From contig NC_018025.1 in NCBI RefSeq assembly GCF_000266945.1, forward strand, positions 5,336,001 to 5,400,000: a DNA stretch of 64,000 nucleotides, in the 5' to 3' direction. The DNA comes from Desulfomonile tiedjei DSM 6799. Lineage in GTDB: Bacteria; Desulfobacterota; Desulfomonilia; Desulfomonilales; Desulfomonilaceae. Shown piece by piece: positions 1 to 10,006 of the stretch; the stretch's first letter is position 1; each line of letters begins with the position of its first letter. The position numbers and the translations under genes are program-made. The notes under the pieces are model-generated. The model had not been told where the DNA came from. It was given only the letters and a program-made list of their open reading frames with translations, and made no database searches.

Positions 1-350
1 GACCACAGGTATGCCGCCATGCTCCCCACGGTTTCAACGATAATTCCAAAAAGCAACGGCAGGAGAACCCCACCGCGTACGGGCATTTTTGAGAAAAACT
101 GGGCCGGAGAAAACATACTTGCTTTAATCGTCTGGACCAATGCAGTCCCGAACCCGAGATTCTCCTGGTCTTCCCAGGGACAGTAGCCGCTTTGCTCCTG
201 CTCGAAATCGCTTTCGAAGCGAATGTCCGGTTCATCCGGGCTGTCATCATATCCTGTGTAGGAAGAGTCGCCGAGCGCTCTTCCACAGAACGGACAGAAA
301 CGTTGCTCCGGATCCTGCCCAATTTCTCTCCTGCAATGCGGGCACTCCAC
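1..350 (-). CDS. Zinc-ribbon Yip1-like membrane protein (3' end outside window)
   Basis: The gene starts at a GTG at 350, preceded by AAAGGAGT, and runs off the left edge, so only 116 residues are visible. The N-terminus carries two CxxC pairs (CPHC at residues 3-6 and CPFC near 19-22), a rubredoxin-like zinc ribbon. An acidic linker follows, then a stretch from about residue 70 (TIKASMFSPAQFF, then a hydrophobic GVLLPLLFGIIVE) that resembles the start of a Yip1-type membrane domain. Zinc-ribbon plus Yip1 proteins are common in deltaproteobacteria, but their role is not established. The GTG start and absence of a competing ATG explain why simple ORF calling misses it. Confidence 0.72.
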   Translation of the reverse strand, partial: MECPHCRREIGQDPEQRFCPFCGRALGDSSYTGYDDSPDEPDIRFESDFEQEQSGYCPWEDQENLGFGTALVQTIKASMFSPAQFFSKMPVRGGVLLPLLFGIIVETVGSMAAYLW

Positions 351-389
351 AATCGACTCCTTTCATAAGAGACCCGGGGAAGCGTTCCT

Positions 390-478
390 ATCAATTTGCA
401 TTAAAATCCCCCCATTCCCCCCTTTAATAAAGGGGGGGTAGAGGGGATTTTTGTCTAACTTTGAAAGCAAATTGATAT
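390..478. repeat. Repeat family A, copy 1 (palindromic, MITE-like)
   Basis: An 89-bp palindromic unit begins TATCAATTTGC and ends GCAAATTGATA, so the ends are perfect 11-bp inverted repeats. The core is a C-run/G-run hairpin (CCCCCCTTTAATAAAGGGGGG). The same unit occurs at 18278-18369, 26687-26980 (interrupted) and 46908-46998. It has no coding capacity and lies between two convergent-oriented gene ends or in spacers. Confidence 0.85.
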
Positions 479-518
479 CACAGGTCCTCCAAGGTTCCAT
501 TCTCTGAGGCACATTACA

Positions 519-1559
519 TTAAATCAGGTGCTCGGATAGCCATTCCTCGGAAGGCAATCCCGAGGCTTGTATAATTTCGGTTTCGCACTGCGGCCGTTGT
601 AGAGTGAACATATCACCACGACGGATTGGTTTCGCGTACCGCCTGATCACTCGGCAGACCAGTTCCTTTTCTCCCTCGTCCGGATTGCCCAGCACCAGTA
701 CTGCCGGACCTGGGAAAACGAAAGGCATTATGAAGTTCCTGCTCTGTGCCAATTCTTGCAGTTGATTATTCTCTTCTTCACTTCTTCCCACAACGATTTT
801 CAGACCGGGGCGTACGCGGAAATGTCGCCCGATCCGCAGGGCTGCCAATTCCTCACAGGAAACGTGCTCTGAAGATGTGAGGAGATCTTTCAATCTTCGT
901 GAGAAATTCCGGTCCGTGAGAAGACAACCTCCTGCGGGAGAAGAAAACCCTCTGAGATTGAGGTCGGCAGCCAGATCCAGTTGCATCTTTCTCCCGCGTC
1001 CCGCAACGCCCAGCAGCAGGTCGCGATCGAGGATTCCGGCTTCCTCAGGCCCGGTCGGAGGTAGTACTTTCGCGGAAAGCGGTCTAAGGACTATCCCTCT
1101 GCAGTCAGCCTGTTTTTCGATAAGCCGCAGGGTATGGCGGCGCTGCGACATGGGGCGTTGTCCAACCACTTCGCCGGTAACGAGAAACGATGCTCCGATG
1201 GATTTCATATATTCCCGGGCTTTTACAAGCGTGTAGATGCGGCAGTCGATACAAGGATTGAGATTCTTGCCGTACCCGTATCGGGGATTCCTCAGGAGTT
1301 GAATGAAATCTTCTCCCCGTTGGATAAACTTCACTGGGACGTCAAGTTGCTCGGCAGTCACGCGGACCGAAGAATCCTTCGCCTCCGGATCGTCAATTGA
1401 AAAAAAAGAAGTAAAATGGATCGCTGTGACATCGATTCCCTGCTGTTTGACCAAATGTATGGCCAATGCTGAATCCAATCCTCCGGAGATCAGCGCAACT
1501 GCTTTCTTATTGAAGACGGTCCCGGTTGCTGGTTCAGAAAACGTCAGCCGAAAAGACAT
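519..1559 (-). CDS. PP-loop ATPase domain protein, tRNA thiouridylase-like
   Basis: A 346-residue protein with the PP-loop ATP-pyrophosphatase motif SGGLDSA at about residues 25-31. Further motifs typical of MnmA/ThiI-like thiolases follow: NPCIDCR near 102 and VTGEVVGQRPMSQ near 128. The C-terminal half (GGCLLTD and following) resembles the NFACT-R-like domain found in small MnmA-related proteins of anaerobes. Members of this group are annotated as tRNA 4-thiouridine or 2-thiouridine synthases, but the substrate is not proven. The start overlaps the end of the AMMECR1 gene by 26 bases, so the two are probably translated from one message. The family-level call is firm; the exact RNA modification is not. 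Confidence 0.8.
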   Translation of the reverse strand: MSFRLTFSEPATGTVFNKKAVALISGGLDSALAIHLVKQQGIDVTAIHFTSFFSIDDPEAKDSSVRVTAEQLDVPVKFIQRGEDFIQLLRNPRYGYGKNLNPCIDCRIYTLVKAREYMKSIGASFLVTGEVVGQRPMSQRRHTLRLIEKQADCRGIVLRPLSAKVLPPTGPEEAGILDRDLLLGVAGRGRKMQLDLAADLNLRGFSSPAGGCLLTDRNFSRRLKDLLTSSEHVSCEELAALRIGRHFRVRPGLKIVVGRSEEENNQLQELAQSRNFIMPFVFPGPAVLVLGNPDEGEKELVCRVIRRYAKPIRRGDMFTLQRPQCETEIIQASGLPSEEWLSEHLI

Positions 1560-2103
1560 AAATTTTGGTCTCCTTGTCTTGCCACGCGCTTCTTGATAAG
1601 CCCGCCTTCTTGCACGTTTCCTCCAAGAAAGTGATGGTATCCCAATTCCTGTCGGCGGCTACCTGGGGAAGCAACAGTCCGGAATAATTACCTTTGCGTA
1701 TCATGAGGCCGTGAATGCCAATCTGAATATCTGCCGTATCTTCAATTTCCACGAATGGAGTCAATACGGATATTTCCAGTTCCAAGTGCGGCAATTCCTC
1801 TGTTTGCACAGGCGTGAAACGAGGATCGCGAAAGGCTGCCGCTTCAGCCATTTCTTCCACTGTCCGGTGGAGAGCATCGTCAGCAGTGAGACACCCGATG
1901 CAGCCTCTCAGCATTCCTCTCTTGTGAATGCTCACAAAGGCTCCGAACTTCTCTGCAAGTCTCGGAAAAGCCGGAACGATGCGCGGCACAGGTTTCCCGG
2001 CGGCTCTCGATTCGATCACTGTTCTGGCGATTCTGTGGAGTTCTCTCTTTTCTTCGTCCTGGAGTCCCAGATCGGTTCCCACACTCCTTTTTGCAGATTT
2101 CAT
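1534..2103 (-). CDS. amrA: AMMECR1-domain protein (AmmeMemoRadiSam system protein A)
   Basis: This 189-residue protein is a single AMMECR1 domain. The family signature region GMLRGCIGCL lies at about residues 65-74, followed by AAAFRDPRFTPV and LELEISVLTP. In many anaerobes this domain is found with a Memo-like protein and a radical SAM enzyme; neither partner is in the window. Its chemistry is unknown; redox or RNA modification has been proposed for the system. Here it sits between argC and a PP-loop thiolase, overlapping the latter. Confidence 0.88.
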   Translation of the reverse strand: MKSAKRSVGTDLGLQDEEKRELHRIARTVIESRAAGKPVPRIVPAFPRLAEKFGAFVSIHKRGMLRGCIGCLTADDALHRTVEEMAEAAAFRDPRFTPVQTEELPHLELEISVLTPFVEIEDTADIQIGIHGLMIRKGNYSGLLLPQVAADRNWDTITFLEETCKKAGLSRSAWQDKETKIYVFSADVF

Positions 2104-2142
2104 TTCTCTCGCTCCCTCATTGACAAAAGGTTCCGTCAGGAA

Positions 2143-3180
2143 TCATGGAAACAAGGGCAGTCCGGACAAACCCGAACTTTCCTCCAGTCCGGTCATGAGA
2201 TTCGCATTCTGCACTGCGGCTCCGGAAGCTCCTTTGACCAGATTGTCAATCGCGGACATGACAATAAGCCATCCTGTGCGCTCGTCAACTTCGATTGCCA
2301 GGTGGCACTGATTCGACCCGCGCACGAATGCGGTATCCGGAAATTTTCCTGCAGGCAACACTTTTACGAACGGTTCCGATCGGTAATGCTCAATGTACAG
2401 CTCTCTGATTGACACGGCTGAGAGGGGTTGGATGAGGCGGACGTGTATAGTGCTCACCATCCCTCTGCTCACCGGTATGAGATGCGGAGTAAACCGGACT
2501 TTCACCGGTTTACCTGCAACCTTGGAGAGTTCCTGTTCCATTTCCGGTATGTGCCGGTGACGAATCACTCCATACGGTTTGAAGCTCTCTCCGGCTTCAC
2601 AGAAACTGGTATTGAGCTTCGCCCCTCTTCCGGCTCCGGAGATTCCGGATTTGGAATCCACCACGGGACAGCTTGTATCCACTTCCGAAAGTTTCATCAA
2701 GGGAACCAGGGCAAGAATCACCGAAGTAGGATAACATCCGGGATTTGCCACAAGGTCGGCCTTTCTGATTTCTTCACGATAAAGCTCCGGCAATCCGTAC
2801 ACCGCGCGGGGAATTAACTCAGGATCTTTATGAGGCCCATACCAATCCTGGTATACCTCGGCATCGTTGAGACGCAAATCCGCAGAGAGGTCTACGACTT
2901 TGAGACCCGCCTCCAGGAGCGGACGGATCACCGCCATGGATTCGCCATGTGGAAGAGCCAGGAAAGCTATGTCCGCCTGTGGATCTTCAAGCAAATCTTC
3001 GAGAGTGCGAAGTGGAAAATCCTTTGCGCGATTAACAAATGGGAGCGCTTCCGATGCCCTCTTTCCTGCCCACGTTCGGGAGCTTCCGGCCACTATGAAG
3101 ATCTCCGGGTGTGTCGAAAGTAGGCGGACAAGCTCAAGGCCCGTGTACCCGGTCACGCCGAAAACGAGTGCTCGTATCAT
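2143..3180 (-). CDS. argC: N-acetyl-gamma-glutamyl-phosphate reductase
   Basis: ArgC reduces N-acetylglutamyl phosphate to the semialdehyde in arginine biosynthesis, using NADPH. The start is the ATG at 3180, giving MIRALVFGVTGYTG, the nucleotide-binding glycine motif; GAAGGAT upstream serves as ribosome binding site. The catalytic cysteine motif NPGCYPT is near residue 145, and HRHIPEM and the C-terminal GASGAAVQNAN are conserved. The 345-residue length is normal for the family. An upstream in-frame codon at 3222 would add 14 unlikely residues. It is co-oriented with guaB upstream and amrA downstream. No ArgR box was recognised. Confidence 0.96.
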   Translation of the reverse strand: MIRALVFGVTGYTGLELVRLLSTHPEIFIVAGSSRTWAGKRASEALPFVNRAKDFPLRTLEDLLEDPQADIAFLALPHGESMAVIRPLLEAGLKVVDLSADLRLNDAEVYQDWYGPHKDPELIPRAVYGLPELYREEIRKADLVANPGCYPTSVILALVPLMKLSEVDTSCPVVDSKSGISGAGRGAKLNTSFCEAGESFKPYGVIRHRHIPEMEQELSKVAGKPVKVRFTPHLIPVSRGMVSTIHVRLIQPLSAVSIRELYIEHYRSEPFVKVLPAGKFPDTAFVRGSNQCHLAIEVDERTGWLIVMSAIDNLVKGASGAAVQNANLMTGLEESSGLSGLPLFP

Positions 3181-3431
3181 GATCGTTGTATCCTTCGGAA
3201 GAGCGCAGCGCAGTTGACGCACACTTCCGGATAGTGTCTTTTGCGAATCAAACGCCGAAGTGGGACACCGTCATGCACAAAGGGTCCCATGTTTGTTCTA
3301 TTTCGATGCGAATCGGGATGGGCGGCTGACCTGTGCGACGGCCGCGCCCCTCGAGTACTCACATGGACCTCGGAATCTTCACACAGGAGAGTATTGTCCA
3401 TGTGAAGAATCCGAATGGACGGTTCCATTTG

Positions 3432-4907
<1,476 letters not shown>

Positions 4908-4989
4908 TCAATGTATGGTGATTATTTCACGAGAACCGATATTGTTCTCCGTTTGACGGATTAGTGTTTCCCGTGAATAAAAAAACGGT

Positions 4990-5895
4990 TCATTGAATCG
5001 TCGGTGCTTGTAATGCCCGTGTGCGTTCCACCACCTTTACGACGGCTGAAGCCGCTGATTCCATGAACACGTCCAGGAGGTTATCCCATTTTTTCTTGGG
5101 ATAGACAAGTTCGGGCTCTGTTTTTATCTTACCTAATTTCGCGGCGACTTTCACTGCATCATAGAAGTTGCCGATATCATCGACAAGCCCCCATTCTTTT
5201 GCTTTTTCCCCCGTGAAAAATCTTCCGTCCGCTATCTCTCTGAGCTTCTGTTCTTCTATTTTACCTTTGCGTCCTCGGGCTACATCCGAAATGAACTGTT
5301 CGTGGATTTCAGCCGCGAATCCGTTGAGAATTCCACGTTCCTCTTCAGTAAGCGGTCTGGTGATCGAACCGATGTCTTTGTATTTTCCCGCCTTAATTAT
5401 ATTCACATCCGCTCCGACTCTTTGGATGATCTGGTGAATTTCGGGCAGAATCATTATGACCCCGATGCTGCCGGTTATGGTTCCCTGGGAACACACGATG
5501 GCATCGGCGTTACTTGATATATAATATGCTGCCGAAGCCGCAACGGTTTCCATAGAAACGACAACGGGTTTCTTTTCCCGCAGACGAGCTATTTCCCGGT
5601 ATATTTCCTGAGCCGGCGCTACGCTTCCCCCCGGAGAATTCACTCGCAACAGCACTGCCTTGATCGATGACTTCTTCCGGTATTTTCTCAATTGCTTCAA
5701 GATGTCATCCGAAGACATGATAGTGCCTTCAATAGTTACGATTCCGATTTTGTTACCACCCTCGAGAATGCTGGACCAGGTGCCCGTTTCCTCTTTTTCA
5801 TTGGATAACATAGACAGAGTCATTATCAGGGCGACAAACGCCACTATGAGAAAACCTATAAAAAGGACTGCAACTCCGGTCCTGGACTTCTTCAT
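4990..5895 (-). CDS. sppA: Signal peptide peptidase SppA, short (single-domain) form
   Basis: A 301-residue membrane-bound serine peptidase of family S49 that degrades cleaved signal peptides. One N-terminal transmembrane segment spans about residues 8-30. The ClpP/crotonase-like fold follows, with VNSPGGSV near 87, the nucleophile serine in AASAAYY near 120, GTITGSIGVI, and the lysine base region KAGKYKDIGS near 170. The length fits the 36-kDa type of Gram-positive bacteria and many deltaproteobacteria, not the duplicated E. coli form. The gene is probably monocistronic. Confidence 0.95.
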   Translation of the reverse strand: MKKSRTGVAVLFIGFLIVAFVALIMTLSMLSNEKEETGTWSSILEGGNKIGIVTIEGTIMSSDDILKQLRKYRKKSSIKAVLLRVNSPGGSVAPAQEIYREIARLREKKPVVVSMETVAASAAYYISSNADAIVCSQGTITGSIGVIMILPEIHQIIQRVGADVNIIKAGKYKDIGSITRPLTEEERGILNGFAAEIHEQFISDVARGRKGKIEEQKLREIADGRFFTGEKAKEWGLVDDIGNFYDAVKVAAKLGKIKTEPELVYPKKKWDNLLDVFMESAASAVVKVVERTRALQAPTIQ

Positions 5896-6247
5896 AGAGA
5901 TACTCCCGAGACAGGTACATGGAATTTATGCATACACTGCACATCCAATTCCTTGGATAATATTACAACGTAACAGAATTCCAGTTCCCCCGCAAGGTTG
6001 GCTCCAGCCATTCTGACAAACCGCTCGCACGAGTCGTCCGTTGGAGAATGAGGGAGTCTGTACCTGAATTCCAATGCGACCTTCCTGTGTTCGAACAAGG
6101 ATTTCGAATAATGTACGGCTTTTCCGACCAAAAATCAAAAAGTCATCTCAAAATCGTCTCTCAATTCGGTGATATGTAAGGCATAGGATTAGGCATGGGA
6201 GAAAGAGGTGATCATTCATTCAGCGATATTGAACGACAAAATCTGAT
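5896..6247. other. Intergenic region, no supported gene
   Basis: Two overlapping minus-strand frames (5892-6131 and 5926-6138) are open, but they have no recognisable domain and no good ribosome binding site, and they compete with each other. I see no RNA gene. The region probably carries the sppA promoter. Confidence 0.5.
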
Positions 6248-6280
6248 AATGGGTTGTAGGAAAAGATCCGACAACCCATT
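6248..6280 (-). terminator. Probable terminator of the 63-residue ORF
   Basis: AATGGGTTGT pairs perfectly with ACAACCCATT around a 13-nt loop, just 3' of the minus-strand gene ending at 6287. On the minus strand it is followed by a T-rich ATTATCAGATTTTG. Confidence 0.6.
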
Positions 6281-6286
6281 TGGAAT

Positions 6287-6478
6287 CTACTTTAATTTTC
6301 GTTTCCTAGGTTTCATCTCAAGATCCTTTATACGATCCAATAGCGGGCGCTTCGCCACATGGAACCTAGCTATCTTGCCCTCTGTAGTTCGTACCGCAAT
6401 TGTCACCATATTAGGGCTATCTCCAGCGGAAATGTCTTCTAGCCAGTTTCCGGAATGAAGAGCGCTATAATCTCTCAT
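6287..6478 (-). CDS. Small hypothetical protein, coupled to the disrupted gene upstream
   Basis: This 63-residue protein has no recognised domain. Its start codon overlaps the stop of the preceding reading frame (ATGA at 6475-6478), the usual sign of translational coupling. A terminator-like hairpin follows directly at 6248-6280. The sequence is moderately basic at its C-terminus (MKPRKRKLK), with a central MVTIAVRTTEGKIARFHV that could be a small beta-rich fold. Its expression probably depended on the upstream gene, which a repeat has now split. Confidence 0.5.
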   Translation of the reverse strand: MRDYSALHSGNWLEDISAGDSPNMVTIAVRTTEGKIARFHVAKRPLLDRIKDLEMKPRKRKLK

Positions 6479-7586
6479 AGCGTTTCCTCCTTGTTGATGC
6501 GATCGTCCATTTCCTTCAGCAGGACGTACAGAGTGTCGGCGACGGCCGCTCCGATAGGAAAATCCGAGTCTATCACAAAAACGTGTGGCCGTATACTGTC
6601 AATGCAGAGAAATCCCCACGTGTCGTGGTCTCCTCCCTCCAGGATCTTACGAATAGGCCATACAATGGTGGATCTATAGCTGTTATCGAAAGTCTTGACG
6701 GAATCCAATGCCTGCAATGGGAAGAATCAGTAGCGCCGGCGTCCCTGCCGGCGATAACTTATTGCTTTGTTTGGTGAATTGTTCGCCGGCACGGAGGCCG
6801 GCGCTACCAATTGCTGGGAACTGCTCTTCACAATCCGTGATTACTTTCGAGAATCGGTATATAGTCAAATTTCCCCTCTCTGATTCTTTCAGGAGTCCAG
6901 TGAGAATTCCGGTATCCCTTCTCTCCTAAGAGATTGTTGGAATAGAAATAGTTTCCAGGGGTCTGTCGAAACAGAACAAGGAAGTCAGTATTGTCGGAGA
7001 CATAATCTTGTTCATGGTTAAGTCCTGGATCCGGTGTGCTGGGGAATCGACAGAATGTGGTAACCTGCACTGACCGTGGGTTATGTTCACCAGCCCTCCC
7101 CGTACATGACACCTGCTTAATGCACGCTCGGCATGGTGATCCAGCTAACAGGCTGAAAATATTTGCGAAGCTTGCAAGAGATTCCCTGATATGTTCCATC
7201 ACAGTTGTGGGTGTATCTTGTGTCGCAAGGGAAAAGTAGGCATCTCTTATTTTGTGAAAAGTATTATGAATGCTCAGGCCAGCCGAGGCCAACCGAGCTT
7301 CCCTGCTCTTGAGAAACGCCAAAGCTAGAGCAAAAACCAACAATATGCATAACCATATTGTCAAGAGGATCTGATGAATGTTGCTATTAGGGGCATTCAA
7401 GGAAGCCCACAATATTCCGATAATAGTAATCGTACCGGCGCCGCCCGTGATCAGTTTGTGAATCGACAGCCATCGCGTTATTTGAAAACCAAGATTTATT
7501 AATCGTGGGAATGCCACCGCTGCCAAAACCTCCTGAATCACAAGATGCGCAAACATATCGTCGTTTACTGTAGAAAGCAAATGCAA
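6475..7586 (-). pseudogene. Membrane GAF-like protein gene split by repeat B
   Basis: The 5' part (7586 down to about 6850) encodes two transmembrane segments (about residues 43-64 and 72-95) and the start of a soluble domain ending PILES. The 3' part (6717-6475) resumes in another frame with YRSTIVWPIRK and TWGFLCIDS, a typical end of a GAF-like sensory domain. Between them lies a roughly 130-bp copy of repeat B that introduces stops and shifts the frame. I infer an ancestral gene of about 320-330 codons broken by the repeat. The alternative, that a truncated 252-residue protein is functional, cannot be excluded. The coupled 63-residue gene follows. Confidence 0.6.
6719..6850 (-). repeat. 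Repeat family B, copy inside the GAF-like gene
   Basis: The copy shares with 45565-45715 the sequence blocks GCCGGCGTCCCTGCCGGC-like, GTGCCGGC-ACGGAGGC-like and ACCAATTG, plus a shared tail resembling CGGATTGTGAAGAGC. Partial copies lie near 18450, 34305 and 37795. Confidence 0.75.
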
Positions 7587-7686
7587 TCTTCAAAGAAACA
7601 AAATAGCTAAAGGACCTATTATCCAATAATTATGTGTGCTTGCCCACAATGTAAACGTGTGTTTAGAGAGACTTCGTTGCCATTCT

Positions 7687-8460
7687 TCACCCAATATTTG
7701 CCAGACCCAGACTTCCTTTGAGGCCATCCACTTCGTCATGCCCGGTAAGCTTAAGAAAAGCTTTTTCCAGGTTACCCCCGGAAATTTCAAGCGTACTTTT
7801 TATCCCTTGTGGAGTATCGGACGCAATGAGTTTGCCCTTGTGGATGATAGTGATGAACGAGCATATTTCCTCTGCAACTGCCAGGGTGTGCGTGGAAAGG
7901 AATACGGCCATCCCCCTGGATTTTGCCATTTCGGTAAACAAATTTTTCACCAGTCTCACGCCTCTAGGATCGAGACCGACCATAGGTTCATCTATAATAA
8001 ATACCTTTGGTTTGTGAAGCAGAGCGGAACTGATGATCAGGCGCTGCTTCATTCCATGTGAATAACCTTCTATGAGCTCGTCCTTCCAATCCAGCAACTC
8101 GAACAATTCCAGATAGTACATGCCGAGCCGATCCAGCTCTTTGCCATTCACCCTGTAAAGGCCCGCGCTGAACTGCAGAAACTCCCATCCCGTGAGCTTT
8201 TCGTACAGATACGGTCGATCCGGAACGAATCCCACCATTGCTTTGGCTTTTTCAGGCTCATTTCCAAGATCGACCCCGCCTATCCTGATCGTGCCGGTAT
8301 CAGGCCTCATAAGTCCTGCCAGCATGCGAATCGTCGTTGTCTTGCCGGCTCCGTTGGGCCCGAGAAAACCCATTATCTCGCCTGCCGGAACATCCAAATT
8401 GATGTGATCGACTGCCAGTACTTTGTTAAATTGCTTGGAAAGATTCTCAATGTGAATCAT
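7687..8460 (-). CDS. ABC transporter ATP-binding protein
   Basis: A 257-residue nucleotide-binding subunit. The Walker A motif GPNGAGKTTT is at about residues 35-44. The signature is a variant, YSHGMKQR near 136, typical of ABC-2 type or gliding/antibiotic exporters. Walker B and the D-loop region IDEPMVGLDP are near 158, and the switch histidine is in STHTLA. The stop overlaps the start of nothing downstream; its own start overlaps the end of the transglutaminase gene by 4 bases, so both are translated from one message. No ABC-2 permease follows directly; the next gene is the split GAF-like membrane gene. The substrate is unknown. Confidence 0.92.
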   Translation of the reverse strand: MIHIENLSKQFNKVLAVDHINLDVPAGEIMGFLGPNGAGKTTTIRMLAGLMRPDTGTIRIGGVDLGNEPEKAKAMVGFVPDRPYLYEKLTGWEFLQFSAGLYRVNGKELDRLGMYYLELFELLDWKDELIEGYSHGMKQRLIISSALLHKPKVFIIDEPMVGLDPRGVRLVKNLFTEMAKSRGMAVFLSTHTLAVAEEICSFITIIHKGKLIASDTPQGIKSTLEISGGNLEKAFLKLTGHDEVDGLKGSLGLANIG

Positions 8461-9974
8461 CTGCTTAGAGACACCTCTTTACCCGGCATAACCGTGATAT
8501 CCAGTACCTTTAATTTTAACTCCCCTAAAAACGCCATAACGTTAACGTGCTTGTCCACGTCTCCATGAAGGAGCGCAATGTAAAGAGGAGGAATAGGGGC
8601 TTTATCCATCAATGGATCGGCAGCAAGCCACGAGCTTCCGGTCCAGTATTCCACCCACGCATGGTAGAAGAACCCGCCTTCCGAGTAGATCAGCCCGACA
8701 GCTATCTGAGCAGGCAGACCTATTGCCCGGGCGAATGATGCAGCAAGTACCGCATGTTCGTTGCAATCGCCCTGACCCATCTGCAGCACGCTGAATGCGT
8801 CGGGAACAGCAGGAGTGGGGACTTTCTTGAGATTCTTAAACACCCAGGAATTAACGAGCAATGCAGCCTTGACAGGATCTGTTTCATTTCCGACGATTTC
8901 CTGGGCCTTGCGGATAATTTCCGGTGAATCGCTCCTGATGAATCTGGACGGCATGAGATATCTGCCCATTCTGGGATCTTTATTCGGGAGCGCATAACTT
9001 GATACGGGCAAGTCTTGTCGGGTCAGCTCGATTTCTGTGCCGGAAATCTTCTGTCTCGAATCGGAAGGCAGAGCAACGCCGGTAATTCCTTGTATTTGCA
9101 ATTTAATCCGCTGAAGCTTATCGGGTTCCGGAATTGTGCCCTCCAGAGGAACCGATGTCATTGCGACAAGGTCCGGGAGGTCGCGGGAAGCTCTCAGTTC
9201 ACGCTGAATTTCGTTTTTGTCGGAGCGGACTACCATAATATTGAGCGGCATTCTGCCTTTCAGGAGTCGACCCTGATCGTCGATCCACATAATGACCTCC
9301 ACAGATCTGAAGGTTGCCCGAACTCTCCATGCGGGAATCTTCTTGTCTCCGATTTCCACGTCCGCTTTCTCGAGAACTTTTATAGCAGCATCCCATTTGT
9401 TCCCGTCCAAAGGATCGAAAATCGGCAGTCGTATGTCATCACCCACCTGCAATCCGGTGAGTGGGACAGGCAGTCCGAGGGAACGCGACATTCTGGGGAC
9501 CTCTGCAAGTTTGATCTTCTTTGTGCCCCCACCCTGGAACTTCGGAATATCGATGATGAGATCTCGTCCGGACATGTAGCCTTTTTGATCGAACGATACA
9601 ATTCCCGACGACACTCTGAGACGAAAGGATATCAATCTGAAATCCTGGTCCACTTCAGCTTCGTTGCTTATGCGAACGGGTTTGACCTGACCCTGCAAAT
9701 TGAGAGAGATATTCAAGTCATCGCGTATACGCCATCCTGAATCGCCTTTGAACTGCCTGGACCGACCGAAGCCGCCGAACGCGCCGGCGATCCGTATGAT
9801 GAACCAATCATCTGTTTCTACCGTGGAAAAACGGAAAGAATCCGATACCGTTGCGCTTGCCTCGAGAAACTGGTCTTTCACCAGATATCCAACGAGAATA
9901 AGCCAGCACGCTACGATAATACCGGTAACATATGGATTAAAACGATTGCTGGGCCGCATTGAGAAAAAAGGCAT
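8457..9974 (-). CDS. Membrane-anchored transglutaminase-like cysteine protease domain protein
   Basis: A 505-residue protein with one N-terminal transmembrane segment (about residues 15-34, TGIIVACWLILVGYL) and a large extracytoplasmic part. A transglutaminase core lies near the C-terminus, with the catalytic triad visible as GDCNEH (Cys, near 405), FYHAWVE (His, near 440) and AADPL (Asp, near 455). The middle is beta-rich and unrecognised. Bacterial transglutaminase-like proteins of this layout usually act as peptidases or amide-cleaving enzymes. It overlaps the ABC ATPase gene by 4 bases, suggesting a common export or cell-surface function. Confidence 0.85.
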   Translation of the reverse strand: MPFFSMRPSNRFNPYVTGIIVACWLILVGYLVKDQFLEASATVSDSFRFSTVETDDWFIIRIAGAFGGFGRSRQFKGDSGWRIRDDLNISLNLQGQVKPVRISNEAEVDQDFRLISFRLRVSSGIVSFDQKGYMSGRDLIIDIPKFQGGGTKKIKLAEVPRMSRSLGLPVPLTGLQVGDDIRLPIFDPLDGNKWDAAIKVLEKADVEIGDKKIPAWRVRATFRSVEVIMWIDDQGRLLKGRMPLNIMVVRSDKNEIQRELRASRDLPDLVAMTSVPLEGTIPEPDKLQRIKLQIQGITGVALPSDSRQKISGTEIELTRQDLPVSSYALPNKDPRMGRYLMPSRFIRSDSPEIIRKAQEIVGNETDPVKAALLVNSWVFKNLKKVPTPAVPDAFSVLQMGQGDCNEHAVLAASFARAIGLPAQIAVGLIYSEGGFFYHAWVEYWTGSSWLAADPLMDKAPIPPLYIALLHGDVDKHVNVMAFLGELKLKVLDITVMPGKEVSLSR

Positions 9975-10006
9975 GCGTCACTGATCCATGAAATGAGGTC
10001 GAATCG

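Noticed and set aside
140-427. 95-codon plus-strand frame at the left edge
   Set aside because: It is the complement of the zinc-ribbon/Yip1 gene (1-350), whose CxxC motifs and ribosome binding site are convincing, and it runs into repeat A.
3177-3428. 83-codon minus frame between argC and guaB
   Set aside because: No family, no binding site, and unnatural composition; treated as spacer.
5892-6138. Two overlapping frames upstream of sppA
   Set aside because: They compete, lack a ribosome binding site and show no domain.
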